Below are positions 18,733 to 27,368 of a DNA stretch of 64,000 nt, piece by piece. A model generated the notes under the pieces. That model was not told the origin of the DNA, ran no database searches, and saw only the letters and a program-made list of their open reading frames with translations. Where the stretch lies: the NCBI GenBank assembly GCA_965223435.1, contig CBDCWQ010000020.1, positions 806,001-870,000 on the forward strand, in the 5' to 3' direction. The position numbers and the translations under genes are program-made. How positions within the stretch are numbered: position 1 is the stretch's first letter; each line of letters begins with the position of its first letter. The DNA is from CBDCWQ01 sp965223435 (GTDB taxonomy: Bacteria > Myxococcota > Kuafuiibacteriia > Kuafuiibacteriales > Kuafuiibacteriaceae).

Positions 18733-19255
18733 GTGCCCACTCCCGGGGTCGATGCCCACTCCTCGAGGATACCGCGAGACCGCGAATAAAACCGAGCAAG
18801 CCGCCGGTTTACCGTGCGGCGACTCACCCTTAGGCGTTTCGCAATTTCGCTCTGGTTCAGTTCATCCAAAAAATGAAGAAGCACAACGTGCTGTGTCGTC
18901 TTGTCGAACTCCCTTAGGAGCTTCCGAATGAGATCGCTATTCATCAGCGTGTCTTCAAGACTAGGCTCTGGTCTGGGTGTATGTTCTTGTTTACTCGCTC
19001 GCTGCCCATCAAGCCAACGGTTTCGTTTCCGGAGAACCGTTAAGCATTGCCGGTCCGCTATCGTAGCAGCCAATTGAGAACCGAGTCATGCGAGCGCAAC
19101 CCGAACTGGCTCTTGTGAGCACGAATAAAAACCTCGTGGGTAACATCCAGGGCTATTGCTTCTTCTCCCAATATGCGAAGGCAACGCCGGTGAACGGATT
19201 CTGCGTAGCGCTCGTACCAGGCCCGCGTTTGTTCTATAGGACTTGCCATGGACAT
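18729..19255 (-). CDS. ECF-type RNA polymerase sigma factor, interrupted by one frame break
   Basis: Two overlapping frames make one sigma factor. Residues from 19255 down to about 19070 give region 2: WYERYAESVHRRCLRILG, ALDVTHEVFIRAH, VLNWLL. Homology then continues in another frame as IADRQCLTVLRKRNRW (usual RIATNxCLxxLRRR), with region 4 helix-turn-helix LNQSEIAKRLRVSRRTVNRRL. A single missing base near 19066-19072 accounts for the break; with it restored the protein is about 174 residues, normal for ECF factors. As given, the upstream ORF stops after NWLLR. It overlaps the anti-sigma gene by four bases. Either the gene is inactive here or the base was lost in sequencing or assembly. Confidence 0.75.
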
Positions 19256-19319
19256 ACAGCCTTACTTAGGACATCGGGGCCACGGCGCTCTGTTGAACCT
19301 GCCATGGCCCCGGTCTCCG

Positions 19320-20549
19320 TTATTCGCAAGTCGCAGCGACGATCTCAGCCCGCTTTAGGATTTGAAGCCCTGAACTCTGACCCGCAAGAAACACATGTTG
19401 TCCTACAACATCTGCATCGACGTAGTCGTCGGGTTCCTCCGAGGGCGGCTGTTCTCCCGTGGTTTGTCGAGGCATTGGGTTTCGGTGGCAACCCATGACA
19501 TTCATCGCGCTCGCATCGCTTACATCGATCAGCATGGCGTCCCCGCCACTCAAGGCGAGCACTGTTCCCTCATCCACCCGCCGGAGTGCGTGTGTATTGG
19601 CGTGATTGGTTGGGGGTTCCAGGGTCGAAAGAATCTTTGGGGCCTCGGCATTCGAGATATCGATGGCAACGAGCCCCGTATCAATACCAACGAAGGCTGT
19701 GCTTCCCAGGACAACCACATCCCACACCGAGTAGGCGTTGTCCGAATTCTTGTCATCTTCGATGACTGTCTTCGACAACAGTCTAGGATTTTCTCTATCT
19801 GCAATATCAACCAGTAAGAGTCCGCCCCCGATCCAACTTGCTTGTGAAGGTCCTTGCGTTCCGTCGCCGCCAAGGTCCGAATAGTCTCCACCGAATGCAA
19901 CGGCAGCAACCTTGCCGGTCATCGCAACCGCAGGGAGTCCGGCGGAAACGCCGGCACCGGTGCTCAATCGTCCAAGCATTGCGATTCGTTCGGGATCTCC
20001 GACGTCCGCCACATACACACCATCCCGTGCAGCAATGACAGCGGTGTCATTCTGAACGTCGATGCTCTGTGCTACGACGTAATCTTGAAACTCTCCTTGC
20101 TTCACGTAGTTGAAGGCTCCGAGCAAACCTGGGTCATGGGAACTGGATACATCAAAGATCTCCAGTCGGCCCAAAGTGGCGTATACACGCTTCCCACGGG
20201 CAATCAGTCCGTTCGCACCGGTGTAGCTTTTTGAGTCGTCAACGGCGCCAAGAACAGTGGGTTTCTCTGGATCGGTTACATCTAAGGAATAGAGCACGTC
20301 CGGGAAGTCGGCACTTACGTAGCCCCCAACATAGAGGCGTCCCGGCGCGGCCGCGATTTGACTCACATAAACGGGACCCGAAACGCTGGCATCAGGGTGA
20401 AAAATCGAGAGGCCGCGCACCAAACTGTTGTTGTCAAAGGGGACAGCGATGTCCCTAAGGGATCGCTTCGAGTCTCCGTCACAACCGAGACCCAAAAGAC
20501 AACATATGAGGCCGACGGCGCCGGCGACCCGAGGAAATGGAATACACAT
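19320..20549 (-). CDS. LVIVD-repeat lipoprotein
   Basis: 409 residues. Type II signal VGLICCLLGLGC (Cys about residue 23) then DGDSKR. The rest is LVIVD-type propeller repeats: LYSLDVTDPEKPTVLG, LEIFDVSSSHDPGLLG, VYVADVGDPERIAMLG, LLLVDIADRENPRLLS, LVAIDISNAEAPKILS, MLIDVSDASAMNVMG, LQILKRAE. No catalytic motif. Such proteins are surface-exposed in related bacteria; function unknown. It is followed on the same strand by the sigma operon, but a 64-base gap and its own signal suggest it is separate. Confidence 0.8.
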   Translation of the reverse strand: MCIPFPRVAGAVGLICCLLGLGCDGDSKRSLRDIAVPFDNNSLVRGLSIFHPDASVSGPVYVSQIAAAPGRLYVGGYVSADFPDVLYSLDVTDPEKPTVLGAVDDSKSYTGANGLIARGKRVYATLGRLEIFDVSSSHDPGLLGAFNYVKQGEFQDYVVAQSIDVQNDTAVIAARDGVYVADVGDPERIAMLGRLSTGAGVSAGLPAVAMTGKVAAVAFGGDYSDLGGDGTQGPSQASWIGGGLLLVDIADRENPRLLSKTVIEDDKNSDNAYSVWDVVVLGSTAFVGIDTGLVAIDISNAEAPKILSTLEPPTNHANTHALRRVDEGTVLALSGGDAMLIDVSDASAMNVMGCHRNPMPRQTTGEQPPSEEPDDYVDADVVGQHVFLAGQSSGLQILKRAEIVAATCE

Positions 20550-21118
20550 TGTTCGCTCCTACAAGAACCGCTCGGCGGTTCCGTTCTGTTTTGCAAGAGG
20601 AGACGTCGGCCGCTCGCAAGATGAGACACCGTGATCGTTTTTTCTCGCCTTCCGAAAACCCCAACTAGCCGTACTCCGCCTCAAATTCGAGCCCCGAGCC
20701 GAACATATCCGTATAACCCACTGAAACCACTACACATGGGCGAGCGCGGATAGCCGCGGGTAGATCTCTTCCCCTAAGCGGCGTCTTTGTACAGAGAACA
20801 GGGTCCGACCCTATCAAGCATGTGTCGGTGGAACGCCCATCGCTCAAGGAGACGCCTTCTGCTCCGGAAGCGGTCCGAGGACGACTTTCCTCGGCCCCCA
20901 GCTGATCGTCACCTTTCACCTCGACGTCTTCGACATCTATGGGTTTGTCCCTTTTTTTGTGTGTGCCGAGGCATCTACTGCATTGTAGCGATTGATTGAG
21001 CGGTTTTTGAATCGAATATGGAGGGTGTGTGTTTCGGCGTTGCAGGCGATCGCAGTGGCGCAGGGCGGTTGAGAGCCAGGAAACCGTGCGCTGCCGCGCA
21101 AAGTGCGGCGTGGGCGGT
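20550..21118. other. Intergenic region, possible small remnant
   Basis: About 570 bases upstream of the LVIVD gene. A minus-strand frame (20665-21183) has no signal peptide and a basic, low-complexity N-terminus, but its last 90 residues (GSGLEFEAEYG at the end) are not obviously random. I do not support it as a gene. Confidence 0.35.
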
Positions 21119-23356
21119 CTATTTTGATTGTAGTTTACGGATTTCCGCAGCAGAAATTGCACGGTCGTAGACACGCACCCCATCTAGCCAAGCATGCAGA
21201 TGCCCCGAAAAAGGTGCGGAGTTTTGGGCACCCACAATAACTTTGTCCTCTTGCACAATGTTTCGCCCAGCGTAGGCGCCAATACGCACGGGCGTCGCCG
21301 CTTCCTTACCATTGACGTAAAGTCGCTGGAAGCCTTCTCGATCGATCACAGTGGCTATGTGGTACCAGGCGTTTGTTTTTAAGGGCTTCGAGGTTCGTAT
21401 TGTCTTCGAGTTTGGTCCGAAGTCGATAATGGCTTCAACATGACCCGTGGGCTTGCTTCGAATCGAAAATCCTTGTTTGCTGCCTGTTTCGCTTCGATTG
21501 TCAAAAATTCGGCTACTGCTCATGGACTGAAAGCGGATCCACAAACTGACCGAAAAGTCGTGGTAGAATGGTATGGGTTCGGCCTCTATGTAGTCGTCAC
21601 CCCCCTGTAGCTTGATCGAGTATTTGCCGTTTTTCTTGTGCTTGGTCTGCCACTGGTTTGTTGACATATTCTTGAGCCTTCCAGGTTTGGCAAAGAGGGG
21701 TGAAACATCTGACACCTTGGTGCCCGACCCGTTTTCGAAGTCCCATTGAATCAACGGGGCTTTGGTAGGAACGGTTCCGTTCAAGAATTCCTCGAGGTTC
21801 TTGTATCCGTCTTCATCTTGATCACAGGAGCCGCACTTGATTCTAAGAACCGGGTTGTTTTCATAGGCGTTCGGCAGTCCGTCCTTATCGCTGTCTCGAT
21901 ATGCTACACCCTGCCTTATGCTCTTGTAGCCCTTGTAGTCGTCCTCGTGGTCGTTCCTGCTGTCGTGGTTGGGACCTGTTCGTTGATTGAAGTCAGTGAT
22001 GAAGCGTTTGTCGAGTGCATCTCTTCGGGGTACAAGCTCTCCATGTTGGGTGAGTCGGCGACTATCCCCAACTTCAGCAAAGACCAGCGCTCGGGCCTGG
22101 TCCGCGCCCACGATCGGGAGCATATCCAGATCGGAAGTGGGTCTGTTGGCACGGTAGTTACGAGCTGTTCCTGGTGTCCCGCTTTTCGGGAGCGAGGATA
22201 GATTGGACTTTTTCTCAAAGTTGCATTTTGTTGTTGGTCTATTGCTGAGATCGTAATTCCCCTTGCAGGCGTTGCTGTCATGAAAGGCAAGAAGAGGCCA
22301 ATTGTCAGATGCGGAGTTCTTCAAGAATGGCTCCGCCTTATTTCCGACTATGTAGATCAAGGGGTAGAGGTCGGTATGCTTTTCTCCGTTTTTTCGCCAA
22401 CTCCAGTATCTTAGCGGCGGTGCGTTGGGGTTTGAGTTCCAAGGGCCGCTCCTAAAGTGATTTCCCACCAGGTCCACTTGAGGGCTGTGGAATCCTCCAC
22501 GAGCCTTGATAATTGATCCCGCCTTCGTCTTCCAGTTGTACACGATATTATTCACAAACTGGGTGTTGTGGGTAGACGCAAGCCAGGGATTGCGGTGGCT
22601 GTTATGCGCAAAATAGTTTCGAAATAAAGTCACGTTCCATACGTGATGGCTGCCTCCGACGATGATTCCTGCGCTATGGGGCTCAAGGTTCGCAGCAAAA
22701 ATCGTGTTTTGGTAGGTGACATCATAGACTGGTCGCTTCGGATCTTCTGTCCAAAGGTCACCGCCTTCGTCCGTGGTCCATTCTATAGAAAGGTGATCGA
22801 AAATGACATTGTATGCTTGCTTTGTGACCAGTATTGCGCTCTCTTTGCCAACACCGGGTTTAAGCTTTTGACCAGGCCTCAGCTTAATGTACCGCATGAC
22901 GACGTTGTTTGTGCCGTGCGAGATTCTCATGATCGGTCCGCTTTTGTTCTTTTTCTTCCTAAAAACGACGCCTTCGCCTGCAGCGGTTTGACCCGCAATC
23001 GTGAGGTTCGAGCCAAGGTCAATTTTTTCCCCGACGGTGATGTAACCGCCTGTCGTGAATAGAATCGTTCCACCACCATCTTGTTTCGCTTGGTGGACGG
23101 CCCAGCGAAAGGTTCCGGGTTGGTGAATATCGTCAGCGTTCTTGTTAGGAGTGTGGTCATAGACTGTGACTATGTATGGGAGGTGTTTGGCCAGATGGTT
23201 CCGGCCACCCGTTGCTTTCGACCCAAACCCGTAAGCTCCGGGAAAAGATGGAATCGCCATCGTTTGGCGGCTCGATAAGACCAAAGCAGAAGCTGCCGCG
23301 AGGGCTACGATCGCTGGGCATACGCGCGATAAAACGTTTTTGGTTTTTCTGTGCAT
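21119..23356 (-). CDS. Secreted pectate-lyase-like beta-helix protein with Ca-binding repeats and LamG domain
   Basis: 745 residues from the ATG at 23356, chosen over an in-frame start 18 codons earlier because it begins a signal peptide (CPAIVALAAASALVLSS). Residues 35-420 match the pectate lyase-like family: FPGAYGFGSKATGGRNH (usual FPGAEGFGxxxxGGR), GTFRWAVHQ, GSNLTIAGQTA, YNVIFDHLSIEW, FRNYFAHNSHRNPW and FVNNIVYNW. Then two Ca-binding stretches, DSDKDGLPNAYE and DQDEDGYKNLEEFLNG, link to a C-terminal LamG/concanavalin-like domain (WDFENGSG, FSVSLWIRF, HAWLDGVRVYDRAIS). Predicted extracellular polysaccharide lyase or binding protein. It uses more A/T-ending codons than most of the window. 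Confidence 0.85.
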   Translation of the reverse strand: MHRKTKNVLSRVCPAIVALAAASALVLSSRQTMAIPSFPGAYGFGSKATGGRNHLAKHLPYIVTVYDHTPNKNADDIHQPGTFRWAVHQAKQDGGGTILFTTGGYITVGEKIDLGSNLTIAGQTAAGEGVVFRKKKNKSGPIMRISHGTNNVVMRYIKLRPGQKLKPGVGKESAILVTKQAYNVIFDHLSIEWTTDEGGDLWTEDPKRPVYDVTYQNTIFAANLEPHSAGIIVGGSHHVWNVTLFRNYFAHNSHRNPWLASTHNTQFVNNIVYNWKTKAGSIIKARGGFHSPQVDLVGNHFRSGPWNSNPNAPPLRYWSWRKNGEKHTDLYPLIYIVGNKAEPFLKNSASDNWPLLAFHDSNACKGNYDLSNRPTTKCNFEKKSNLSSLPKSGTPGTARNYRANRPTSDLDMLPIVGADQARALVFAEVGDSRRLTQHGELVPRRDALDKRFITDFNQRTGPNHDSRNDHEDDYKGYKSIRQGVAYRDSDKDGLPNAYENNPVLRIKCGSCDQDEDGYKNLEEFLNGTVPTKAPLIQWDFENGSGTKVSDVSPLFAKPGRLKNMSTNQWQTKHKKNGKYSIKLQGGDDYIEAEPIPFYHDFSVSLWIRFQSMSSSRIFDNRSETGSKQGFSIRSKPTGHVEAIIDFGPNSKTIRTSKPLKTNAWYHIATVIDREGFQRLYVNGKEAATPVRIGAYAGRNIVQEDKVIVGAQNSAPFSGHLHAWLDGVRVYDRAISAAEIRKLQSK

Positions 23357-23814
23357 GCTCCAAAAAGGGAAGCAAGAATGATACCGGTCGACCTGTTCCC
23401 CAGGTGCCACGACGAGGGACCGTCACGTAGAGACACACCCGCTTTGATAGGGACAAAAAGGTAGACCTCGCGAGCCAATGTAGAAACCATTGCTTTCAAG
23501 CACCGTGCCCCAAGAGGCACATGGCACCACTTGGCCAAGACGCAAAACCGCTTGTTCGAATGTCGGCTCTTGAAAAACAATTGGTGTGTATGAGGCTGCG
23601 GGTGTGGCGATAGAGTCAAAAAGGGGACCGGTTGAGAAGGAGTGAGGAGTCCTTCGGGTGACAGCTCTTTGGGGGTTTCGTTTCGACGAGCGTTGCGTGG
23701 GTATTGCACGCATCGTTGTTTGGCGTGGACGCTTGGGTAATTTGGATTACACTGTGTCGTAGATGGCGCGCCACATCCGACGAGAAGTCTCACCAGCTGG
23801 TGTGGATTGTCTCC
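23357..23814. other. Intergenic region upstream of the pectate-lyase-like gene
   Basis: About 450 bases between the pectate-lyase gene start and the SPFH remnant. I see no coding frame with protein character; the promoter of the minus-strand gene should be here. Confidence 0.35.
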
Positions 23815-24054
23815 CTTTCCCGTATCCAAGTCGAAGCCGAGCAAGTCCTCGCCCGCGCCGAGGGACAAGGCCAAGCGGAAATCGTGCGGGCCGAGGCTGA
23901 AGCCAAAGCGCAGGAACTGCTTCGCAAGACCATCACCTCAGAAATGATAGATCTCCGGGCGATCGAAAAATGGGACGGCACGCAGCCCCTCATTGTCGGC
24001 GACGGCGCGGCCATTTTGGCTCTTGGACCAATCAAGAAGGCCGCTGGGCGTTGA
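23815..24054 (+). pseudogene. 3' remnant of an SPFH/prohibitin-family gene
   Basis: Reads VEAEQVLARAEGQGQAEIVR, AEAEAKAQELLRK, SEMIDLRAIEKWDGTQP and LIVGDGAAILAL. This is the Ala/Glu-rich helix and C-terminal tail typical of prohibitin/HflC-like proteins (LRAIEKWDGxxP). The SPFH domain and membrane anchor that should precede it are absent; the upstream reading is unrelated. About 80 codons of an original 250-300 remain. Convergent with the phosphatase gene, with a short hairpin between. Confidence 0.7.
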
Positions 24055-24067
24055 GATCTTCGGTCCA

Positions 24068-24080
24068 CCGGCTTTGCCGG
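24068..24080. terminator. CCGGC-TTT-GCCGG hairpin between convergent genes
   Basis: A perfect 5-bp GC stem with three-base loop, flanked by GGGGG on the right, lies between the SPFH remnant and the convergent phosphatase gene. It could serve both strands. No T tract. Confidence 0.35.
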
Positions 24081-24106
24081 GGGAGGAGGTCACGGTCGGC
24101 TCATGC

Positions 24107-24613
24107 TCAGCCGCGCAAAAATTGGGCAAATCGGTCGAGCCAGGCGCGCTGTTCCTCGGTTTCTGGAACATAAAAGCCACGGGCTCGACTCATGCGAAGG
24201 CACGCATCGTGGACGTCAAAACCGGCCAGATTCATGGTGGCACCGCCTATGGTTCCCGAGCGCCCGATGCCGGCGAAACAGTGAAGCAAGACGCCTTTGC
24301 CGTCTTGGAGGAACGTGAGGAGGTCCTGGCAAAGGGCCTTGGTGTCGGCCAACGAGGTGGGCACGCTGTGGTCCGGGATGGGAAAAGAGATAAAGTGCAG
24401 TCCATGGGTTTGTGCGAGTTCTGCTTCTTTTTCGAGTCCAAGCTTGTGGCTTTCGTCCGGTTCGAGGAGCGAGACCAAAACATCGACCCCCATGCATTTG
24501 AGTGCCAGAAGCTCGGCTTCCAGTTGTGGGCCTCCGGATGGGCGGTGTCTTAAGGCCAAGCGAAACGCTTGATCGGTGTCCACCCACTGAAACGCCGGCA
24601 ACATTCCTTTCAT
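24107..24613 (-). CDS. Dual-specificity/tyrosine phosphatase-like protein
   Basis: 168 residues. The P-loop signature LLHCFAGIGRSGT (HCx5RS, Cys about residue 111) is intact, preceded by the general-acid loop FISFPIPDHSVP (Asp about residue 82). N-terminal VDTDQAFRLALRHRPSGG and LKCMGVDVLVSLLEPDE are usual for the cytosolic DSP-like family. No signal peptide. Starts 14 bases after the ALDH-like gene on the same strand, so probably co-transcribed with the thiolase and ALDH-like genes. Substrate unknown. Confidence 0.85.
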   Translation of the reverse strand: MKGMLPAFQWVDTDQAFRLALRHRPSGGPQLEAELLALKCMGVDVLVSLLEPDESHKLGLEKEAELAQTHGLHFISFPIPDHSVPTSLADTKALCQDLLTFLQDGKGVLLHCFAGIGRSGTIGGATMNLAGFDVHDACLRMSRARGFYVPETEEQRAWLDRFAQFLRG

Positions 24614-24627
24614 CTTTCGAAAACGGT

Positions 24628-26139
24628 CTACTGGGTGTCGAAGTAGACGGACTTGGGGTAAGAAAAGTGCTCAAGGGCACGAGAACCTAGGTCGCGACCG
24701 CGACCCGACAGGCGGGTGCCGCCGAGAGGGAGTGCGGGATCGAAGGCGTCGTGTCGGTTGACCCACACGATGCCGGATTCACAGGCCCGTACAAGTCGAT
24801 GGGCGCGGCTAAGGTCTTTGGTCCACACTGAGGTGGCCAGACCGTAGTCGGTTTGGTTGATGATGTTGATGGCCTCCTCCGTGGTGCTGAACGGCATGAT
24901 ACACAGCACGGGGCCTGCGATTTCTTCGCGTGCGATTCGCATTTCGGGACGGACGTCAACAAATACGGTGGGCAACACAAAAAAGCCCTGGGCGCGATTG
25001 CCGCCCACGTCTCGGCTGCCTCCAGCCACCAGTTTTGCGCCTTCGCGTCGACCAAGCTGTACGTATTGAAGAACCGTCTTCATACGTTCAGAAGAGATCA
25101 TCGGACCGAGCTCGGTGTGTTCATCGAGGGGGTCGCCAAGGACGATTTCTTTGGCGCGGGCGGCAATGGTGGCGGCCACTTCTTCATAGACCGATCGCTG
25201 GACCAAAAGCCGGGCACTGGCAACGTTTTGGACACACCGTGCAGTCAGAATGGAAGTGCACACCGCGTTGACCGCTTTTTGGATAGATCCATCTTCGAAC
25301 AGTACGGCGGCCGCCTTTCCACCGAGCGCAAACTCCAAGGACTTGAGGTTGCTCTTGGCGGAGCCGAGCATCATGCGTCGTGCGTTCTCGATGGTGCCAC
25401 TGAATGAGAGCGCGCGCACCTGGGGATGGAGGGCCAGGGTCTCTGCCGCGCGTTCGTGTACGCCCGGGACGACGTTGAGTACGCCGGGGGGAAGGCCCAC
25501 GTCGAGAAAAAGTTGGCCGAGACGAAGGCTGGTGAGTGGAGCCCGCTCGGCCGGAACCAGGATCACCGAACACCCAAGCGCGAGGGCGGGGGCAATCTTT
25601 TTCACCGCAGAAGCCAAAGGCTCACGCCAAGACCCCACGACGGCGATCACCGGGTGGGGTGCGTGTTCGACGAAGCCGAGCGTATGGGGGCTGAAGGGGT
25701 GATATTCGCCGGCGTGTTTGCCGGCCCAACCCGCGAAGTAGCGAAGAATTTCTATACTTTCAGGCACTTCGCGCGCGCTCGTTTCGCGCAGCGTCTTGCC
25801 GGTCTCAAGGGTTTCGAGGATGGCAAAATCTTCGGCCTGGCGGTGAAGTTCCGCGGCGGCGTCCCACAGAATTTTGGTTCGGGCGTTGGCGGGCATGACG
25901 CGCCACTTTTGACCAAAGGCCTGCTCGGACGAAGCCACCGCCTGGTCCATGTCTTTGGCGTGGGCCGCGGGTGTGCGCCCCAGGGGTTCGCTGGTGGCGG
26001 GGTTGTGAAGGGCGATGGTTCCGCTGCCTTCGGATTCCACACAGAGGCCGTCGATCAGAAGGTAGGGTGTGCGTGCGCGGGCTTCTTCGGTGAGTGCGCG
26101 GGCCCGGGCGCGGCAACGTTCTCTTTGTCCGCCCGCCAA
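24628..26139 (-). CDS. Aldehyde dehydrogenase-family protein with catalytic residues replaced
   Basis: 503 residues from a TTG two bases after the thiolase stop; the open frame extends further upstream, but that part is only the antisense of the thiolase gene. The ALDH fold is clear: LLIDGLCVESEGSGTI, NPATSEPLG, ETGKTLRE, LPPGVLNVVPG, LGPMISSERM, EEIAGPVLCIMPF, TDYGLATSVWTKD, GIVWVNRH, PLGGTRLSGRGRDLG. Yet the functional residues differ: PWN is SWRE (Asn to Arg), KPAE is VPAE (NAD-binding Lys to Val), LELGGK is FALGGK (general base Glu to Ala), and the nucleophile site GQxC reads CVQN (Cys to Asn, with a Cys three residues earlier). By alignment this is a pseudoenzyme or has a different activity. 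Between thiolase and phosphatase genes. Confidence 0.8.
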   Translation of the reverse strand: MAGGQRERCRARARALTEEARARTPYLLIDGLCVESEGSGTIALHNPATSEPLGRTPAAHAKDMDQAVASSEQAFGQKWRVMPANARTKILWDAAAELHRQAEDFAILETLETGKTLRETSAREVPESIEILRYFAGWAGKHAGEYHPFSPHTLGFVEHAPHPVIAVVGSWREPLASAVKKIAPALALGCSVILVPAERAPLTSLRLGQLFLDVGLPPGVLNVVPGVHERAAETLALHPQVRALSFSGTIENARRMMLGSAKSNLKSLEFALGGKAAAVLFEDGSIQKAVNAVCTSILTARCVQNVASARLLVQRSVYEEVAATIAARAKEIVLGDPLDEHTELGPMISSERMKTVLQYVQLGRREGAKLVAGGSRDVGGNRAQGFFVLPTVFVDVRPEMRIAREEIAGPVLCIMPFSTTEEAINIINQTDYGLATSVWTKDLSRAHRLVRACESGIVWVNRHDAFDPALPLGGTRLSGRGRDLGSRALEHFSYPKSVYFDTQ

Positions 26140-26141
26140 CG

Positions 26142-27368
26142 TTAGAGTCCTTCGACCAAGGTCGCGACCCCTTGTCCGACCTCGACCGAAATGGCGGCCA
26201 CGCCTCTTTTGGCGCCGCGGCGCTTCATTTCGTGCACCAAGGTGGTGAAGATGCGCGCGCCGCTTGCGCCGACGGGGTGCCCGAGCGCGATCCCTCCCCC
26301 GTTGACGTTCAGCCGGCTCATGAAGGGCTCCAAGTCGAGGCGCCGCACCACCGAAAGACACTGCGCCGCGAAGGTCTCGTTGATTTCGTATAGATCGATG
26401 TCGGCCAGCTCAAGCTTGGCGGAGGCCAAAAGGCGTTCGATTGCGGGAACCGGACCGACGCCGGTGAGCCTCGGGTTGACCCCGACCGCCTTGGCCTGGA
26501 CCCACCGCGCCAGTGGAGGTCTTGTGGCCTGACCCAGGGCCTCTCGGGACGCGAGGACGACGCAGGCCGCACCGTCGTTGAGGGGGCTCGAGTTCCCCGC
26601 GGTGACCGACCCGCTTTTGCGAAACAGCGGCCTGAGCGCCTTAAGGCGGTCTAGGGTGACATCGTTGCTTTGGGTTTCGTCTTGGTGGAGTTCATCGGAC
26701 TCACCGCCTCGCTTGGGAATGGTGACGGAGGTTCGCTCGGCGTCAAACCGCCCCTCTTGCTCGGCGATGAGGGCTTTTTGGTGGCTTTCGAAGGCAAATT
26801 GGTCTTGGTCCTCGCGGCTGAGGGACATTTGTTCGGCCAGGTTCTCGGCGGTCTGTCCCATGGTTTCCAGCGGGAACAGGCCTTCCATTTCAGGGTTGGG
26901 AAAGCGCCAGCCAAAGGCGGTGTCGTAGAGGGTTCGATGTCCGCGGGCCCAGGGGCTATCGCCTTTGCTGACCACCAAGGGGGCTCGGCTGGTGCTTTCG
27001 ACGCCTCCAGCCAAAATCACGTCGGCATCCCCGCACGCGATCTGCCGGGCGGCGTGGTTGATGGCCGAGAGGCCCGATCCGCACAAACGATTGAGGGTGA
27101 GGCCGGGCACGCTGTTGGGGAGGCCTGCCAAAAGGAGCGCCATTCGCGCGACATTGCGCGCGTCTTCGCCGGCTTGGTTCGCTGAGCCGAGCACCACTTC
27201 GTCGACGACCGCACCCGCGAGCCCGGTCCGCTCGAGGCAAGACTCGAGGACTTCTGCAGCCAGGTCGTCCGGCCGAATGGAGCTGAGGGCACCCCGATGG
27301 CGCCCCATGGGCGTTCGGACCGCATCGAGAACGTAGACGTCTTGAAGTTTGCTCACCGGTCTCGGCAC
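26142..27368 (-). CDS. Acetyl-CoA C-acyltransferase (thiolase)-family protein
   Basis: 408 residues from GTG at 27368, with AAAAAAGG just upstream. Thiolase motifs: DAVRTPMGRHRGALS, VLGSANQAGEDARNVAR, LTLNRLCGSGLSAINHA (nucleophile Cys about residue 95), AGGVESTSRAP, VTAGNSSPLNDGAA, EINETFAAQ, VNGGGIALGHPVGASGAR (catalytic His). At the second Cys, normally LCIGGGQG, the sequence is ISVEVGQG, so the general acid/base Cys is Ser or absent. The protein otherwise resembles beta-ketoadipyl-/acetyl-CoA thiolases of fatty or aromatic acid breakdown. First gene of a probable operon with the ALDH-like and phosphatase genes; the ALDH-like start follows within two bases. Confidence 0.85.
   Translation of the reverse strand: MPRPVSKLQDVYVLDAVRTPMGRHRGALSSIRPDDLAAEVLESCLERTGLAGAVVDEVVLGSANQAGEDARNVARMALLLAGLPNSVPGLTLNRLCGSGLSAINHAARQIACGDADVILAGGVESTSRAPLVVSKGDSPWARGHRTLYDTAFGWRFPNPEMEGLFPLETMGQTAENLAEQMSLSREDQDQFAFESHQKALIAEQEGRFDAERTSVTIPKRGGESDELHQDETQSNDVTLDRLKALRPLFRKSGSVTAGNSSPLNDGAACVVLASREALGQATRPPLARWVQAKAVGVNPRLTGVGPVPAIERLLASAKLELADIDLYEINETFAAQCLSVVRRLDLEPFMSRLNVNGGGIALGHPVGASGARIFTTLVHEMKRRGAKRGVAAISVEVGQGVATLVEGL

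Noticed and set aside
7660..19075. Programmed ribosomal frameshifting at 7675 and 19070
   Set aside because: No slippery heptamer or following structure at either place; indels explain them more simply.
20665..21183. 172-codon minus-strand ORF
   Set aside because: Overlaps the pectate-lyase gene end, no signal or domain, and odd composition.
26140..26361. N-terminal extension of the ALDH-like ORF
   Set aside because: Arg/His-rich antisense of the thiolase 3' end; ALDH homology starts after 26139.
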